Below, piece after piece: positions 1 through 6,886 of a stretch of 16,117 nt of DNA. The DNA lies in the NCBI GenBank assembly GCA_937901395.1, contig CALCDB010000176.1, positions 1-16,117 on the forward strand, given 5' to 3'. Position numbers and translations under genes: made by a program. The notes under the pieces are model-generated. The model saw nothing but the letters and a program-made list of their open reading frames with translations, had not been told where the DNA came from and ran no database searches. This DNA is from an uncultured Verrucomicrobiota bacterium. GTDB taxonomy: Bacteria; Verrucomicrobiota; Kiritimatiellia; RFP12; UBA1067. Every line of letters starts with the position of its first letter. Positions within the stretch are counted from its first letter, which is position 1.

Positions 1-1
1 G

Positions 2-892
2 GCGGCGGCCGCGAACATCGCGAAGTCGGTTGGCCGCATGCTGGACGAGCGCAATCCGCGGCTTGACGCGCGGCTTCCCGACGGCAGCCGCGTCCACGCG
101 GTGATCCCGCCGCTGTCGAGTCTGGGGACGGTGATCGCCATCCGCAAGTTCAAGCGCGAGACGCTGACGATCGACCGTATGCAGGACTACGGCAGCCTTG
201 ACGATTCGATCCGCAAGCTCATCCGGGCGCTCGTCCTGCTGCACAAGAACACGATCGTCTCGGGGGCGACGAGCTCCGGCAAGACCTCGGTCTTAAACGC
301 GCTCAGCTCGTTCATCCCGGAAGGCGAGCGCGTACTGGTGATCGAGGATGCGAGCGAGCTCCAGCTCCAGCAACGGCATGTGGTGCCGTTCGAGACGCGC
401 AAGCCGGACAAGAACGGCGACGGCGAGGTGACGATCCGCGATCTCATCCACTCGGCGCTGCGCCTCAGGCCCGACCGCATCGTCATCGGCGAGATCCGAG
501 GCGGCGAGGCGCTCGATCTCCTGCAGGCGCTCAACACCGGCCACGCCGGCTCGATGTCGACGATTCACGCCAACTCGCCGCTCGACTGCCTGCGGCGCAT
601 CGAGACGTGCGCGCTTCTGAGCGGGATCGAGATTCCGCTCTCGGCTCTCCGCGCGCAGGTCGCGAGCGCGATTGACGCGGTGGTGCACACGGCGCGGCTG
701 CCGGACGGTTCGCGCAAGGTCGTCTCGGTCGCCGAGGTGCTGCCGCTTTCGGCGGGCGAGTACGGGATCAGGGAGCTGATCGTCTGGAAGACGGACTCGA
801 TCGGCCCGGACGGGAAGGTAAGCGGGCATTTCGAGAAGGTGAACGATCCGTCGTTCGTCGATCAGGCGAGGGTCATGGGAGTGGAGCTCTGA
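2..892 (+). CDS. cpaF: Tad/Flp pilus assembly ATPase CpaF (TadA), 5' end missing
   Basis: Hexameric secretion ATPase of the type II/IV secretion superfamily that powers assembly of Tad (Flp) pili at the cytoplasmic face of the inner membrane. The reading frame is open to the left edge, and the residues before the first ATG (at 38) already match the family (ANIAKSVGR followed by MLDERNPRLDARLPDG), so that ATG is internal and the true start lies outside the window. Numbering from that Met, Walker A GATSSGKTS is at about 76-84, the Asp box VIEDASELQ at about 101-109, Walker B RIVIGEIRGGEA at about 147-158 and the His box GHAGSMSTIHAN at about 168-179. The C-terminal end is normal. The stop lies 4 bp before the next gene, so the two are probably co-transcribed. 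In many Tad loci cpaF follows cpaB and cpaC; here it precedes cpaB, with a regulator gene in between. Family assignment is secure. Confidence 0.95.
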   Translation, partial: AAAANIAKSVGRMLDERNPRLDARLPDGSRVHAVIPPLSSLGTVIAIRKFKRETLTIDRMQDYGSLDDSIRKLIRALVLLHKNTIVSGATSSGKTSVLNALSSFIPEGERVLVIEDASELQLQQRHVVPFETRKPDKNGDGEVTIRDLIHSALRLRPDRIVIGEIRGGEALDLLQALNTGHAGSMSTIHANSPLDCLRRIETCALLSGIEIPLSALRAQVASAIDAVVHTARLPDGSRKVVSVAEVLPLSAGEYGIRELIVWKTDSIGPDGKVSGHFEKVNDPSFVDQARVMGVEL

Positions 893-896
893 AGAG

Positions 897-2270
897 ATGA
901 CAGGGTGCAACTATCTGCTGAGGGGCGTCGGCGCGGACGGAGGGTCCGTGCGGTTCGTCCTTTCGTCGGAAACGGTGGTCATCGGCCGGCAGGGCGACAT
1001 CAAGCTGCACCACGAGAGCGTCTCGCGCCAGCACGCGAAGCTCGAGTTCCGCGAGGGCGAGTGGACGCTGACGGATCTCGAAAGCCGCAACGGGACGTTC
1101 GTGAACAGGGCGTCCGTGCAGCGGCACGTGCTGACGCCCGGCGACGTCATTCGATGCGGACGCGTGGCCTTGCGCTTCGAGCTGGTCGATTCGGGCGTCA
1201 TGGAGGACGACGAAACGCATGCGATGACGATGAGCGAGCTGACGTCGGCGCGGGATGCCGTCCAGTTCCGTTCGCTGGTCGGGCGGAGCGCGGCGCTCCG
1301 CGGGGCGATGAAGCTGGCGGCGAAGGCGGCGAAGAGCGAGGCGACCGTGCTCGTCTTCGGCGAATCGGGGACGGGCAAGGAGCTGTTCGCGCGGCTTGTC
1401 TATTCCGAGAGCAACCGCAGGAAGGGCAAGTTCCTCGCGGTCAACTGCAGCGCAATTGAATCGACGCTCCTTGGCTCGACGCTGTTCGGGCACGAGAAGG
1501 GCGCGTTTACGGGTGCCGACAGGATGAAGACCGGACTCTTCGAGGAAGCGAACGGCGGGACGCTGTTCCTCGACGAGATCGGCGACATCTCGATGGACAT
1601 GCAGGTGAAGCTCCTGCGCGTTCTCCAGGAGGGCGAGTTCATGCGGGTCGGTGGCACGGAGACGCTCAAGACGGACGTGCGGGTCATCTGTGCGACGAAT
1701 CGGGACTTGCCGAAGGCAATTGCCGACGGCAAGTTCCGTGAGGATCTCTACTACCGGCTCAATGTCATCAAGATCGACTTGCCGCCGCTCCGGGACCGAA
1801 AGGAGGACATCCCCGACCTTGCGAACCATTTCGCCGCCCAGCTCGGCGGGGAGGCGGCGAAAACCTTCACCGAAGGAGCGATGGCGGCGCTTGTCGGCTA
1901 TTCCTGGCCGGGAAATGTCCGCGAGTTGCAGAACGTCGTTTCGAGGGCGGTCTTTCTGGCCGACGGGCAGGAAATCGACGTCGGGGACCTGCCGAAGGAG
2001 TGCCTTGTGCCTCGTGCCTCGTGCCTTGAGCGGGAAAGCGACGCACCAAGCACCAAGCACCAAGCACCAGGCACCAATCTCGCCGAGATGGAGGCGGCGC
2101 ACATCCGGGCAACACTTGAGGCCTGTGGAGGGAACAAGAAGCTTGCGGCGGAAAAACTCGGCATCAGCCGCTCGACTCTGTACGAAAAGCTGCGGGAGTG
2201 TCCGGTTTCCGGACAGGGATGTTCGGCAGATGGACACGGAATGGCGGGAAATCCGCCGAAATCCGCATAA
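897..2270 (+). CDS. FHA-domain sigma-54-dependent transcriptional activator
   Basis: Bacterial enhancer-binding protein of 457 residues that would use ATP hydrolysis to open sigma-54 promoters. Residues 1-100 form an FHA domain (VVIGR, SRQH at 43-46, RNGT at 64-67), which in this family binds phosphothreonine, so the input is probably a Ser/Thr kinase rather than a response-regulator receiver. Residues 125-365 are the AAA+ domain: Walker A GESGTGKE at 155-162, the sigma-54-contacting GAFTGA loop at 202-207, Walker B LFLDEIGD at 223-230, and an arginine-finger region near 295-305. Residues 396-434 are a Fis-type helix-turn-helix (NKKLAAEKLGISRSTLYEKL). Residues 370-393 (rich in Ala, Pro, Ser and Lys) are encoded by a heptamer-repeat hairpin and probably form a linker. 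The 22 residues after the HTH overlap a palindrome that may be its own binding site. The start codon follows the cpaF stop by 4 bp. A sigma-54 promoter directly downstream suggests it controls cpaB and what follows. Confidence 0.93.
   Translation: MTGCNYLLRGVGADGGSVRFVLSSETVVIGRQGDIKLHHESVSRQHAKLEFREGEWTLTDLESRNGTFVNRASVQRHVLTPGDVIRCGRVALRFELVDSGVMEDDETHAMTMSELTSARDAVQFRSLVGRSAALRGAMKLAAKAAKSEATVLVFGESGTGKELFARLVYSESNRRKGKFLAVNCSAIESTLLGSTLFGHEKGAFTGADRMKTGLFEEANGGTLFLDEIGDISMDMQVKLLRVLQEGEFMRVGGTETLKTDVRVICATNRDLPKAIADGKFREDLYYRLNVIKIDLPPLRDRKEDIPDLANHFAAQLGGEAAKTFTEGAMAALVGYSWPGNVRELQNVVSRAVFLADGQEIDVGDLPKECLVPRASCLERESDAPSTKHQAPGTNLAEMEAAHIRATLEACGGNKKLAAEKLGISRSTLYEKLRECPVSGQGCSADGHGMAGNPPKSA
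2000..2075 (+). repeat. Heptamer repeat hairpin inside the activator gene linker
   Basis: The left arm (2000-2027) holds four tandem 7-mers of the form GTGCCTT or GTGCCTC. The right arm (2044-2075) holds CACCAAG three times, then CACCAGG and CACC. Reversed and complemented, the right arm is GGTGCTT/GGTGCCT units, so the arms pair imperfectly (about 5-6 of every 7 positions) around a loop of about 16 nt. Because 7 is not a multiple of 3, successive units are read in different frames; the arms encode LVPRASCLE and APSTKHQAPGT. It lies between the AAA+ and HTH domains, where an insertion would be tolerated, and the frame is kept. I recognise this type of short heptamer array from other environmental genomes but cannot name an established element class. 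Confidence 0.8.
2199..2215 (+). promoter_or_regulatory. Palindrome, candidate upstream activator site
   Basis: TGTCCGG-TTT-CCGGACA is a perfect 7-bp inverted repeat with a 3-bp spacer. Its centre at 2207 is about 98 bp upstream of the start site predicted from the sigma-54 promoter at 2279-2294, the usual distance for an enhancer-binding-protein site. It lies within the last codons of the activator gene, after the HTH. Scanning by eye I found no second full copy in the window. The symmetry is seen directly; binding by the adjacent activator is inferred. Confidence 0.6.
2248..2266 (+). repeat. Phased direct repeat between palindrome and promoter
   Basis: GAAATCCGC occurs at 2248-2256 and again at 2258-2266, a 10-bp period of about one helical turn. 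The first copy overlaps a small inverted repeat, GGCGG-N5-CCGCC, at 2243-2257. The position, between the candidate activator site and the -24 element, suggests a regulatory role, but the repeat also covers the last codons of the activator gene and may be chance. Confidence 0.35.
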
Positions 2271-2278
2271 AAGGCGAT

Positions 2279-2294
2279 TGGCACGGATTTTGCT
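2279..2294 (+). promoter_or_regulatory. Sigma-54 (-24/-12) promoter of the cpaB operon
   Basis: TGGCACGGATTTTGCT matches the sigma-54 consensus TGGCACR-N4-TTGCW at every specified position. The invariant GG (2280-2281) and GC (2292-2293) are separated by 10 bp, as required. Transcription would start near 2305, leaving a leader of about 14 nt with an AGAAAGG ribosome site at 2307-2313 and the cpaB start at 2319. A sigma-54 activator gene ends 9 bp upstream of this promoter, which supports a functional assignment. Confidence 0.9.
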
Positions 2295-2318
2295 AACACA
2301 GTCAACAGAAAGGAAAAC

Positions 2319-3110
2319 ATGAAGAACATAATTCCATTGATCATAGCGGTTGTCCTCGGACTGATTGCGGTGTTTGCCGTCAGTCGGCTCATCCGAACCA
2401 CGGATGGCGAGAAGGAAGACCAGTACGTCTGGGTGGTTGCGGCCGCCAAGGACATCACGCCGAAGGACGGCCCCATCAAGGAGTCGTGGCTCATGAAGCG
2501 CAGGGTGGAGATATCGTCCATGCCGAACAAGGCGATCGCCTGGGAACAGCTTCATCGCGTGACCGGGCAGAGCACGGTTCGGACCATCGCGAAAAACGAC
2601 TACATCCTCTCCAGCGACGTGTCGGGAATGGACGTGCGGCTCGACGCCGCGATCGGCGAAGGAGAGTGGGCGGTTCCCGTGACGTTCTCCGATCCGTCTC
2701 TCGTCCAATTCCTGCAGCCGGGAATGGAGATCGCGATCCTCGGAACTTCGCTGATGCAGGAGGTCGTGAAGAAGACGGACGTGACTGAGAAGTCCGAGGT
2801 CGTCGAACAGCGGGCAACAAGTGTGATCTTCCCCTGCGTGCGGATTCTGGACATCGGCAAGGGCGATGCCATCCGCCGGAACGAGGACATGGGCGGAAAC
2901 GGCACGATCATCGTCGCTCTCACGCCGCAGCAGTCCGCGACGCTTGTCGCCGCCCAGCGCACGATGGAGCTCTATCCGGCGCTTCGCCGCGCCAATGATA
3001 CGAACGCCCTCAAGCGCCGCGACGTCGGCATCGTCAACGATTCGACGTTCAAGGGCCTGAAGGCCAATCTTGAGCCGGTTTCGCTGCCGGACAACGCTTC
3101 GAACAAGTAA
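2319..3110 (+). CDS. cpaB: Tad pilus assembly protein CpaB (RcpC family)
   Basis: Inner-membrane-anchored periplasmic protein of Tad pilus assembly, 263 residues. Residues 4-22 are a single hydrophobic anchor (IIPLIIAVVLGLIAVFAV). Residues 37-100 resemble a SAF domain (YVWVVAAAKDITPKDGPI through YILSSDVSG). The remainder fits the RcpC/CpaB core, including WAVPVTFSDPSLVQFLQPG at about 117-135 and VIVALTPQQSATL-like residues near 197-209. Length is usual for the family. The start is fixed by AGAAAGG 5 bp upstream and by the sigma-54 promoter, which leaves only a short leader. The next gene begins 25 bp after the stop with the same AGAAAGGAAAA ribosome-site context, so both are probably one transcript. 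Confidence 0.88.
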   Translation: MKNIIPLIIAVVLGLIAVFAVSRLIRTTDGEKEDQYVWVVAAAKDITPKDGPIKESWLMKRRVEISSMPNKAIAWEQLHRVTGQSTVRTIAKNDYILSSDVSGMDVRLDAAIGEGEWAVPVTFSDPSLVQFLQPGMEIAILGTSLMQEVVKKTDVTEKSEVVEQRATSVIFPCVRILDIGKGDAIRRNEDMGGNGTIIVALTPQQSATLVAAQRTMELYPALRRANDTNALKRRDVGIVNDSTFKGLKANLEPVSLPDNASNK

Positions 3111-3135
3111 ACGGTCAGTAAGAAAGGAAAAACAC

Positions 3136-4341
3136 ATGAAAAGAATGATGCTGTCGGTCCTGGGGCTCCTCGCGGGCTTCATGGTGAATGCCAAGGAGGT
3201 CGAGCAGATCTCCGTCGTTGAAAGCGAGGCGGTGACGGTCACAGTGCCGTTTGCCGTCAAGAGCTACGCGCCCTCGAACAAGGAAGTCGTTCGAGTCGAG
3301 GAGCTGGGCGGAACGTCCCTCCGCGTGACGGCGCTCAAGAAAGGCCGCTGCGACCTTGACGTCATGGGTGACAACGGACTCCACCAGAAATACGAGATCC
3401 AGGTCGTCGGCGACCTCGCTTCTCTGCTGGAGTCCCTGACGCAGGACCTTGACAGCGTCCCCGAGGTCAACGCCGAGATCAGAGGAAACTTCATCCGCAT
3501 CGACGGCGAGGTCAACAACATCGCCAAGTGGGAGTACCTCACGAAGGTGCTCGGCAACTACGGCTCGACGGTCAAGAACTATGTCAAGTTCTATCCGGGG
3601 CCGGAGACGCTCAATCGCCTCAAGGACACGCTTGAGCAGGCCCGATTCTCCGTCCAGTTCAAGCGGTTCGAAGGTGACTTCCTGAAGTGGCCGTATGGAA
3701 TCGTTGCGCTTGACCTCAACAAGAAAACCCGCAAGCTCTCGGTGCAGGCGCACTGCATCAATGCGGCACAGCGCGTGTCCATCCTGTCCATTCTCAAGGC
3801 CGAGCCCTGGCTTGCGGTGAATGTCGAGGAGGATTGGAAGAAGCCCGTGGACGTGCCTGCGGAGAAGAAGGACTATGTCATCGAGACGCTCGTGGCCCTG
3901 CCGATCGCATCGCCGACGAATCGTCCGTTTGCGTTTGTCGAGCACGCCAGGAAGATTGAGCCGCCGCAATTTCCGTTCGGGGCGAAAGTCACGTGCGAAC
4001 GAATCAGGCAAAAGAACCGAAAGGGGCAGGAGAAGGACGCGGTACGTGTGAGCGTGCCGCCTGTTCGGGCCAATGTTCGCGGACGCTGTTTTGAGATGGT
4101 CTTTGCCGCGCAAGGCGAGAAGACGCCATTGCCGGTGAGGAAAGTCGTGATGGCAGAGGGATTCAACCAGCCGCTTGGGTCTTCGCGCGCGAAGAGCCCG
4201 ACAAGTTGCGTCTTTGCCGCAGATGAACTGCCGCCCGGTCGCGTGACATTTACGGTGACGCCACGCAACTGCTTTGGCGCCGAAGGCAGTCCATTGAGCG
4301 TGTCCATGATGAGAATTTTCACTACCCGAAAACAGCCATAA
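3136..4341 (+). CDS. CpaC-like pilus protein N-terminus joined to a foreign C-terminal domain, no secretin
   Basis: ORF of 401 residues from ATG 3136, which has a good ribosome site at 3121-3127 and a Sec signal peptide (residues 1-19, ending MVNA); an ATG further upstream at 3070 would overlap cpaB and lose the signal. Residues 20-92 resemble the pilus-formation N-terminal domain of CpaC/RcpA (SEAVTVTVPFAVKSYAPSN, RCDLDVMGDNG), and 93-230 resemble BON-like segments (IRIDGEVNN at 120-128). A normal CpaC then continues into an outer-membrane secretin domain; here that domain is absent. From about residue 260 the sequence changes: RPFAFVEHARKIEPPQFPFG, CFEMVFAAQ, TSCVFAADELPPGRVTFTVT and CFGAEGSPLS resemble, from memory, the beta-rich tail of secreted calcineurin-like phosphoesterases. 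The join is near 3.88-3.93 kb. It may be a true fusion, a recombination scar or an assembly error. As it stands it could not form a secretin pore. Confidence 0.65.
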   Translation: MKRMMLSVLGLLAGFMVNAKEVEQISVVESEAVTVTVPFAVKSYAPSNKEVVRVEELGGTSLRVTALKKGRCDLDVMGDNGLHQKYEIQVVGDLASLLESLTQDLDSVPEVNAEIRGNFIRIDGEVNNIAKWEYLTKVLGNYGSTVKNYVKFYPGPETLNRLKDTLEQARFSVQFKRFEGDFLKWPYGIVALDLNKKTRKLSVQAHCINAAQRVSILSILKAEPWLAVNVEEDWKKPVDVPAEKKDYVIETLVALPIASPTNRPFAFVEHARKIEPPQFPFGAKVTCERIRQKNRKGQEKDAVRVSVPPVRANVRGRCFEMVFAAQGEKTPLPVRKVVMAEGFNQPLGSSRAKSPTSCVFAADELPPGRVTFTVTPRNCFGAEGSPLSVSMMRIFTTRKQP

Positions 4342-4343
4342 AA

Positions 4344-4352
4344 TGGTATAAT
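4344..4352 (+). promoter_or_regulatory. Extended -10 promoter of gyrA
   Basis: TGGTATAAT is an exact TATAAT with the TGn extension. No convincing -35 is seen 16-18 bp upstream. Only 8 bp separate the -10 from the gyrA start codon, so transcription would begin at or next to the ATG. The same TGnTATAAT form occurs twice between mfd and the ABC transporter genes, which supports it as a real promoter type in this genome. Confidence 0.75.
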
Positions 4353-4360
4353 ATGAGCGT

Positions 4361-6856
4361 ATGAGTGACGAAGAGACAGAGGAAGTGTCTGCGGGTGGCG
4401 TTCTTGAAGATGTCAACATCGAAGAGGAGATGTCGAGAGATTACATCGACTACTCCATGAGCGTTATCGTAGGCCGTGCGCTACCAGATGTGCGCGATGG
4501 TCTCAAGCCGGTGCACCGGCGTTGCCTATACGCCATGCACGAGCTCAAGAACACTTGGAATTCCAAGCATGTGAAGTCGGCGCGAGTAGTGGGCGAGGTA
4601 ATCGGCAAGTATCATCCGCATGGCGATAGTTCCGTATACGAGACGATCGTGAGAATGGCGCAGTCATTTTCGCTTCGCGTGCCGCTCGTCGACGGGCACG
4701 GAAACTTCGGCTCCATCGATGGCGATGGCGCGGCGGCGATGCGTTACACGGAAATTAGGATGCAGCGCGTTACCGACGAGATGCTCGGCGATCTCGAGAA
4801 GGATACCGTCGATATGGCGGCGAACTACGACGAGACGCTCGAGGAACCCACGGTATTGCCGGCCAAGTTGCCGAATCTACTGCTCAATGGCTCATCCGGC
4901 ATCGCGGTTGGAATGGCGACGAATATTCCCCCGCACAATCTCGGTGAACTTTGCGATGGCATCGATTATTACGTGCAGCATCGCGAGGAATGTACGATCG
5001 ACGAGTTGATGCAGTTCGTTAAGGGGCCAGATTTTCCGACGGGCGCGCAAATATGCGGGTATAATGGCATCAATGCGATGTATAAGTTGGGGCGTGGGCA
5101 GCTTACGGTTCGCGGCTTGGCGAATGTCGAGGAGAAGAATGGGCGCGAGCGCATCATAATCACCGAGATACCTTATGGCGTAAACAAGACCGACATGATC
5201 AAGCACATGGCCGAGTTGGTCAAGGATAAGGTAATCGAAGGGGTCTCGGATATCCGCGACGAATCAAAGGACGATATCCGCATCGTAGTCGAAATCAAAA
5301 AGGGCGCGATGGGCGAAGTCGTGTTGAATCATCTTTACAAGCACACTTCGTTGCAGACCACATTCGGCGCCATAATGTTGGCGATCGTGGGCGGACGGCC
5401 GAAGATTCTCAATCTAAAGGAATTCTTCAAGTGCTACGTAGACCATCGCTTCGAGGTAATTACCCGCAGAACGCGCTTCGAGTTGCGCAAGGCGGAGGCG
5501 CGTAAACACATTCTCGACGGACTATTGCTGGCGATTGACAATCTTGACGAGGTAGTAAGGTTGATACGCGCGGCGAAGAGTCGTGAAGAGGCGAAGAATG
5601 CATTGCAGGCGCGCTTTGGTTTCACCGACTTGCAGGTAAACGCGATTCTGGAAATGCGCCTTTATCAGCTTACCGGTCTGGAACGCGATAGACTTACGGA
5701 CGAGTTGGCCAGTCTCCTAAAGGCGATTGCCGAGTATCAGGCGATACTCGCGGATCCTGAGAAGGTCTACGCGATTATTCGCGCCGATTTGGCCGATTTG
5801 AAGGCGCGGTATTGCGTCAAGGAAGATTCGGTGCGGCGCACGGAAATCGTCGCCGACGCGAATGAGGTGTCGGTTAAGGATTTGATACCGGATGCGCCTT
5901 GCGTAATAACGCTTTCGAATCGCGGGTACATAAAGCGGGTGCCGCTCACGGAGTATCGCGAGCAGCGACGCGGCGGGCATGGCGTCAAGGGCGCGCAAGT
6001 CAAGGAAGAGGATTTCATCAGATTGGTCTTCGTTGCCGCTACGCATGACGAGCTCATGTTCTTTACGAATACCGGGCGACTTTTCGTCAAGGGCGCGTAT
6101 GAAATACCAGAAGCGCAGAAGACGAGCTTTGGGCGTCCATTAATCAACATTCTCAATCTGCAGGAAGGCGAACAAGTTCTGCAGTTGTTGCCGATTCGTT
6201 CGTTCGAGGGCGACGTCGACGTGTTCTTCGCGACGCGTGGCGGTACGGTCAAGAAGACGTTGCTAAGCGATTTCCAGAATGTCAACAAGTCGGGCATACG
6301 CGCTATCAATATCGATGAGACGGATGAATTGGTAGGCGTGAGGTTGGTTGGTCCGAATGAAGATGTGATAATGTTGACGAAGGATGGTCGCGCGATGCGC
6401 TTTGCCGCAACTGATGTTCGGCGCATGGGTCGCGCGGCGACAGGCGTTCGCGGCATTCGCCTGCACGAAGGCGATCGCGTAGTCAGCTTTGATGTGGTGA
6501 ACGATGAAAAAACCTTGTTCATCGCAACGGCGAACGGCTTCGGCAAGCGCTGCGAGTTCAAGGACTTCACCCGTCACAATCGTGGTGGGCAGGGAATGAT
6601 CGGCATTCGTGGCGCCGAGCGCAATGGCGAAGTCGTCGCGGCGCATGCGGTATCGGAAGATGAAAACGTGATTTCGATCACGAGCGATCAGCAGATGGTT
6701 CGTAGCCCGGTTGGACAATTCAAGGTTCAAGGGAGAATGGCGCAAGGCGTGAAGCTGGTTCGACTTTCGGAAGGCGCAACGCTCGTATCGGTATCCGTAT
6801 GCGATGGCGCCGAGGAAGAAGCAGAAGATGTCGTTGAAGAAAAATCGGAAATTTGA
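4361..6856 (+). CDS. gyrA: DNA gyrase subunit A
   Basis: Cleavage-rejoining subunit of the type IIA topoisomerase that introduces negative supercoils, 831 residues, cytoplasmic. The N-terminus fits the family (VNIEEEMSRDYIDYSMSVIVGRALPD in pieces from residue 18). The active-site Tyr is Y129 (AAMRYTEIRM). The quinolone region reads HPHGDSSVYET with S90 and E94, equivalent to E. coli S83 and D87. The C-terminal DNA-wrapping domain carries a GyrA box QRRGGHG at 535-541, with His where Lys or Arg is usual, and repeated blades to about residue 810, so this is GyrA rather than ParC. The acidic tail is EEEAEDVVEEKSEI. No Shine-Dalgarno precedes the ATG; with the -10 so close, the mRNA is probably leaderless. 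No gyrB is in the window. GAT, TAT and TTG codons are common, unlike the genes upstream. Confidence 0.97.
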   Translation: MSDEETEEVSAGGVLEDVNIEEEMSRDYIDYSMSVIVGRALPDVRDGLKPVHRRCLYAMHELKNTWNSKHVKSARVVGEVIGKYHPHGDSSVYETIVRMAQSFSLRVPLVDGHGNFGSIDGDGAAAMRYTEIRMQRVTDEMLGDLEKDTVDMAANYDETLEEPTVLPAKLPNLLLNGSSGIAVGMATNIPPHNLGELCDGIDYYVQHREECTIDELMQFVKGPDFPTGAQICGYNGINAMYKLGRGQLTVRGLANVEEKNGRERIIITEIPYGVNKTDMIKHMAELVKDKVIEGVSDIRDESKDDIRIVVEIKKGAMGEVVLNHLYKHTSLQTTFGAIMLAIVGGRPKILNLKEFFKCYVDHRFEVITRRTRFELRKAEARKHILDGLLLAIDNLDEVVRLIRAAKSREEAKNALQARFGFTDLQVNAILEMRLYQLTGLERDRLTDELASLLKAIAEYQAILADPEKVYAIIRADLADLKARYCVKEDSVRRTEIVADANEVSVKDLIPDAPCVITLSNRGYIKRVPLTEYREQRRGGHGVKGAQVKEEDFIRLVFVAATHDELMFFTNTGRLFVKGAYEIPEAQKTSFGRPLINILNLQEGEQVLQLLPIRSFEGDVDVFFATRGGTVKKTLLSDFQNVNKSGIRAINIDETDELVGVRLVGPNEDVIMLTKDGRAMRFAATDVRRMGRAATGVRGIRLHEGDRVVSFDVVNDEKTLFIATANGFGKRCEFKDFTRHNRGGQGMIGIRGAERNGEVVAAHAVSEDENVISITSDQQMVRSPVGQFKVQGRMAQGVKLVRLSEGATLVSVSVCDGAEEEAEDVVEEKSEI

Positions 6857-6886
6857 GTAACCCCATAACAAATCCAGGAGGAAAAA

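Noticed and set aside
873..3260. Long minus-strand open frame of 795 codons opposite the activator gene and cpaB
   Set aside because: Its product is rich in Arg, His and Leu with no family signature, and the plus strand there carries complete, motif-bearing genes; it is a high-GC antisense shadow.
4353..4364. Mini-ORF ATGAGCGTATGA whose stop overlaps the gyrA start
   Set aside because: The promoter -10 ends at 4352, so this ATG would not be transcribed; it is probably chance.
4625..4645. E94 in the gyrase quinolone region as a resistance change
   Set aside because: Glu at this position is a normal wild-type residue in several bacteria, and S90 is the sensitive-type serine.
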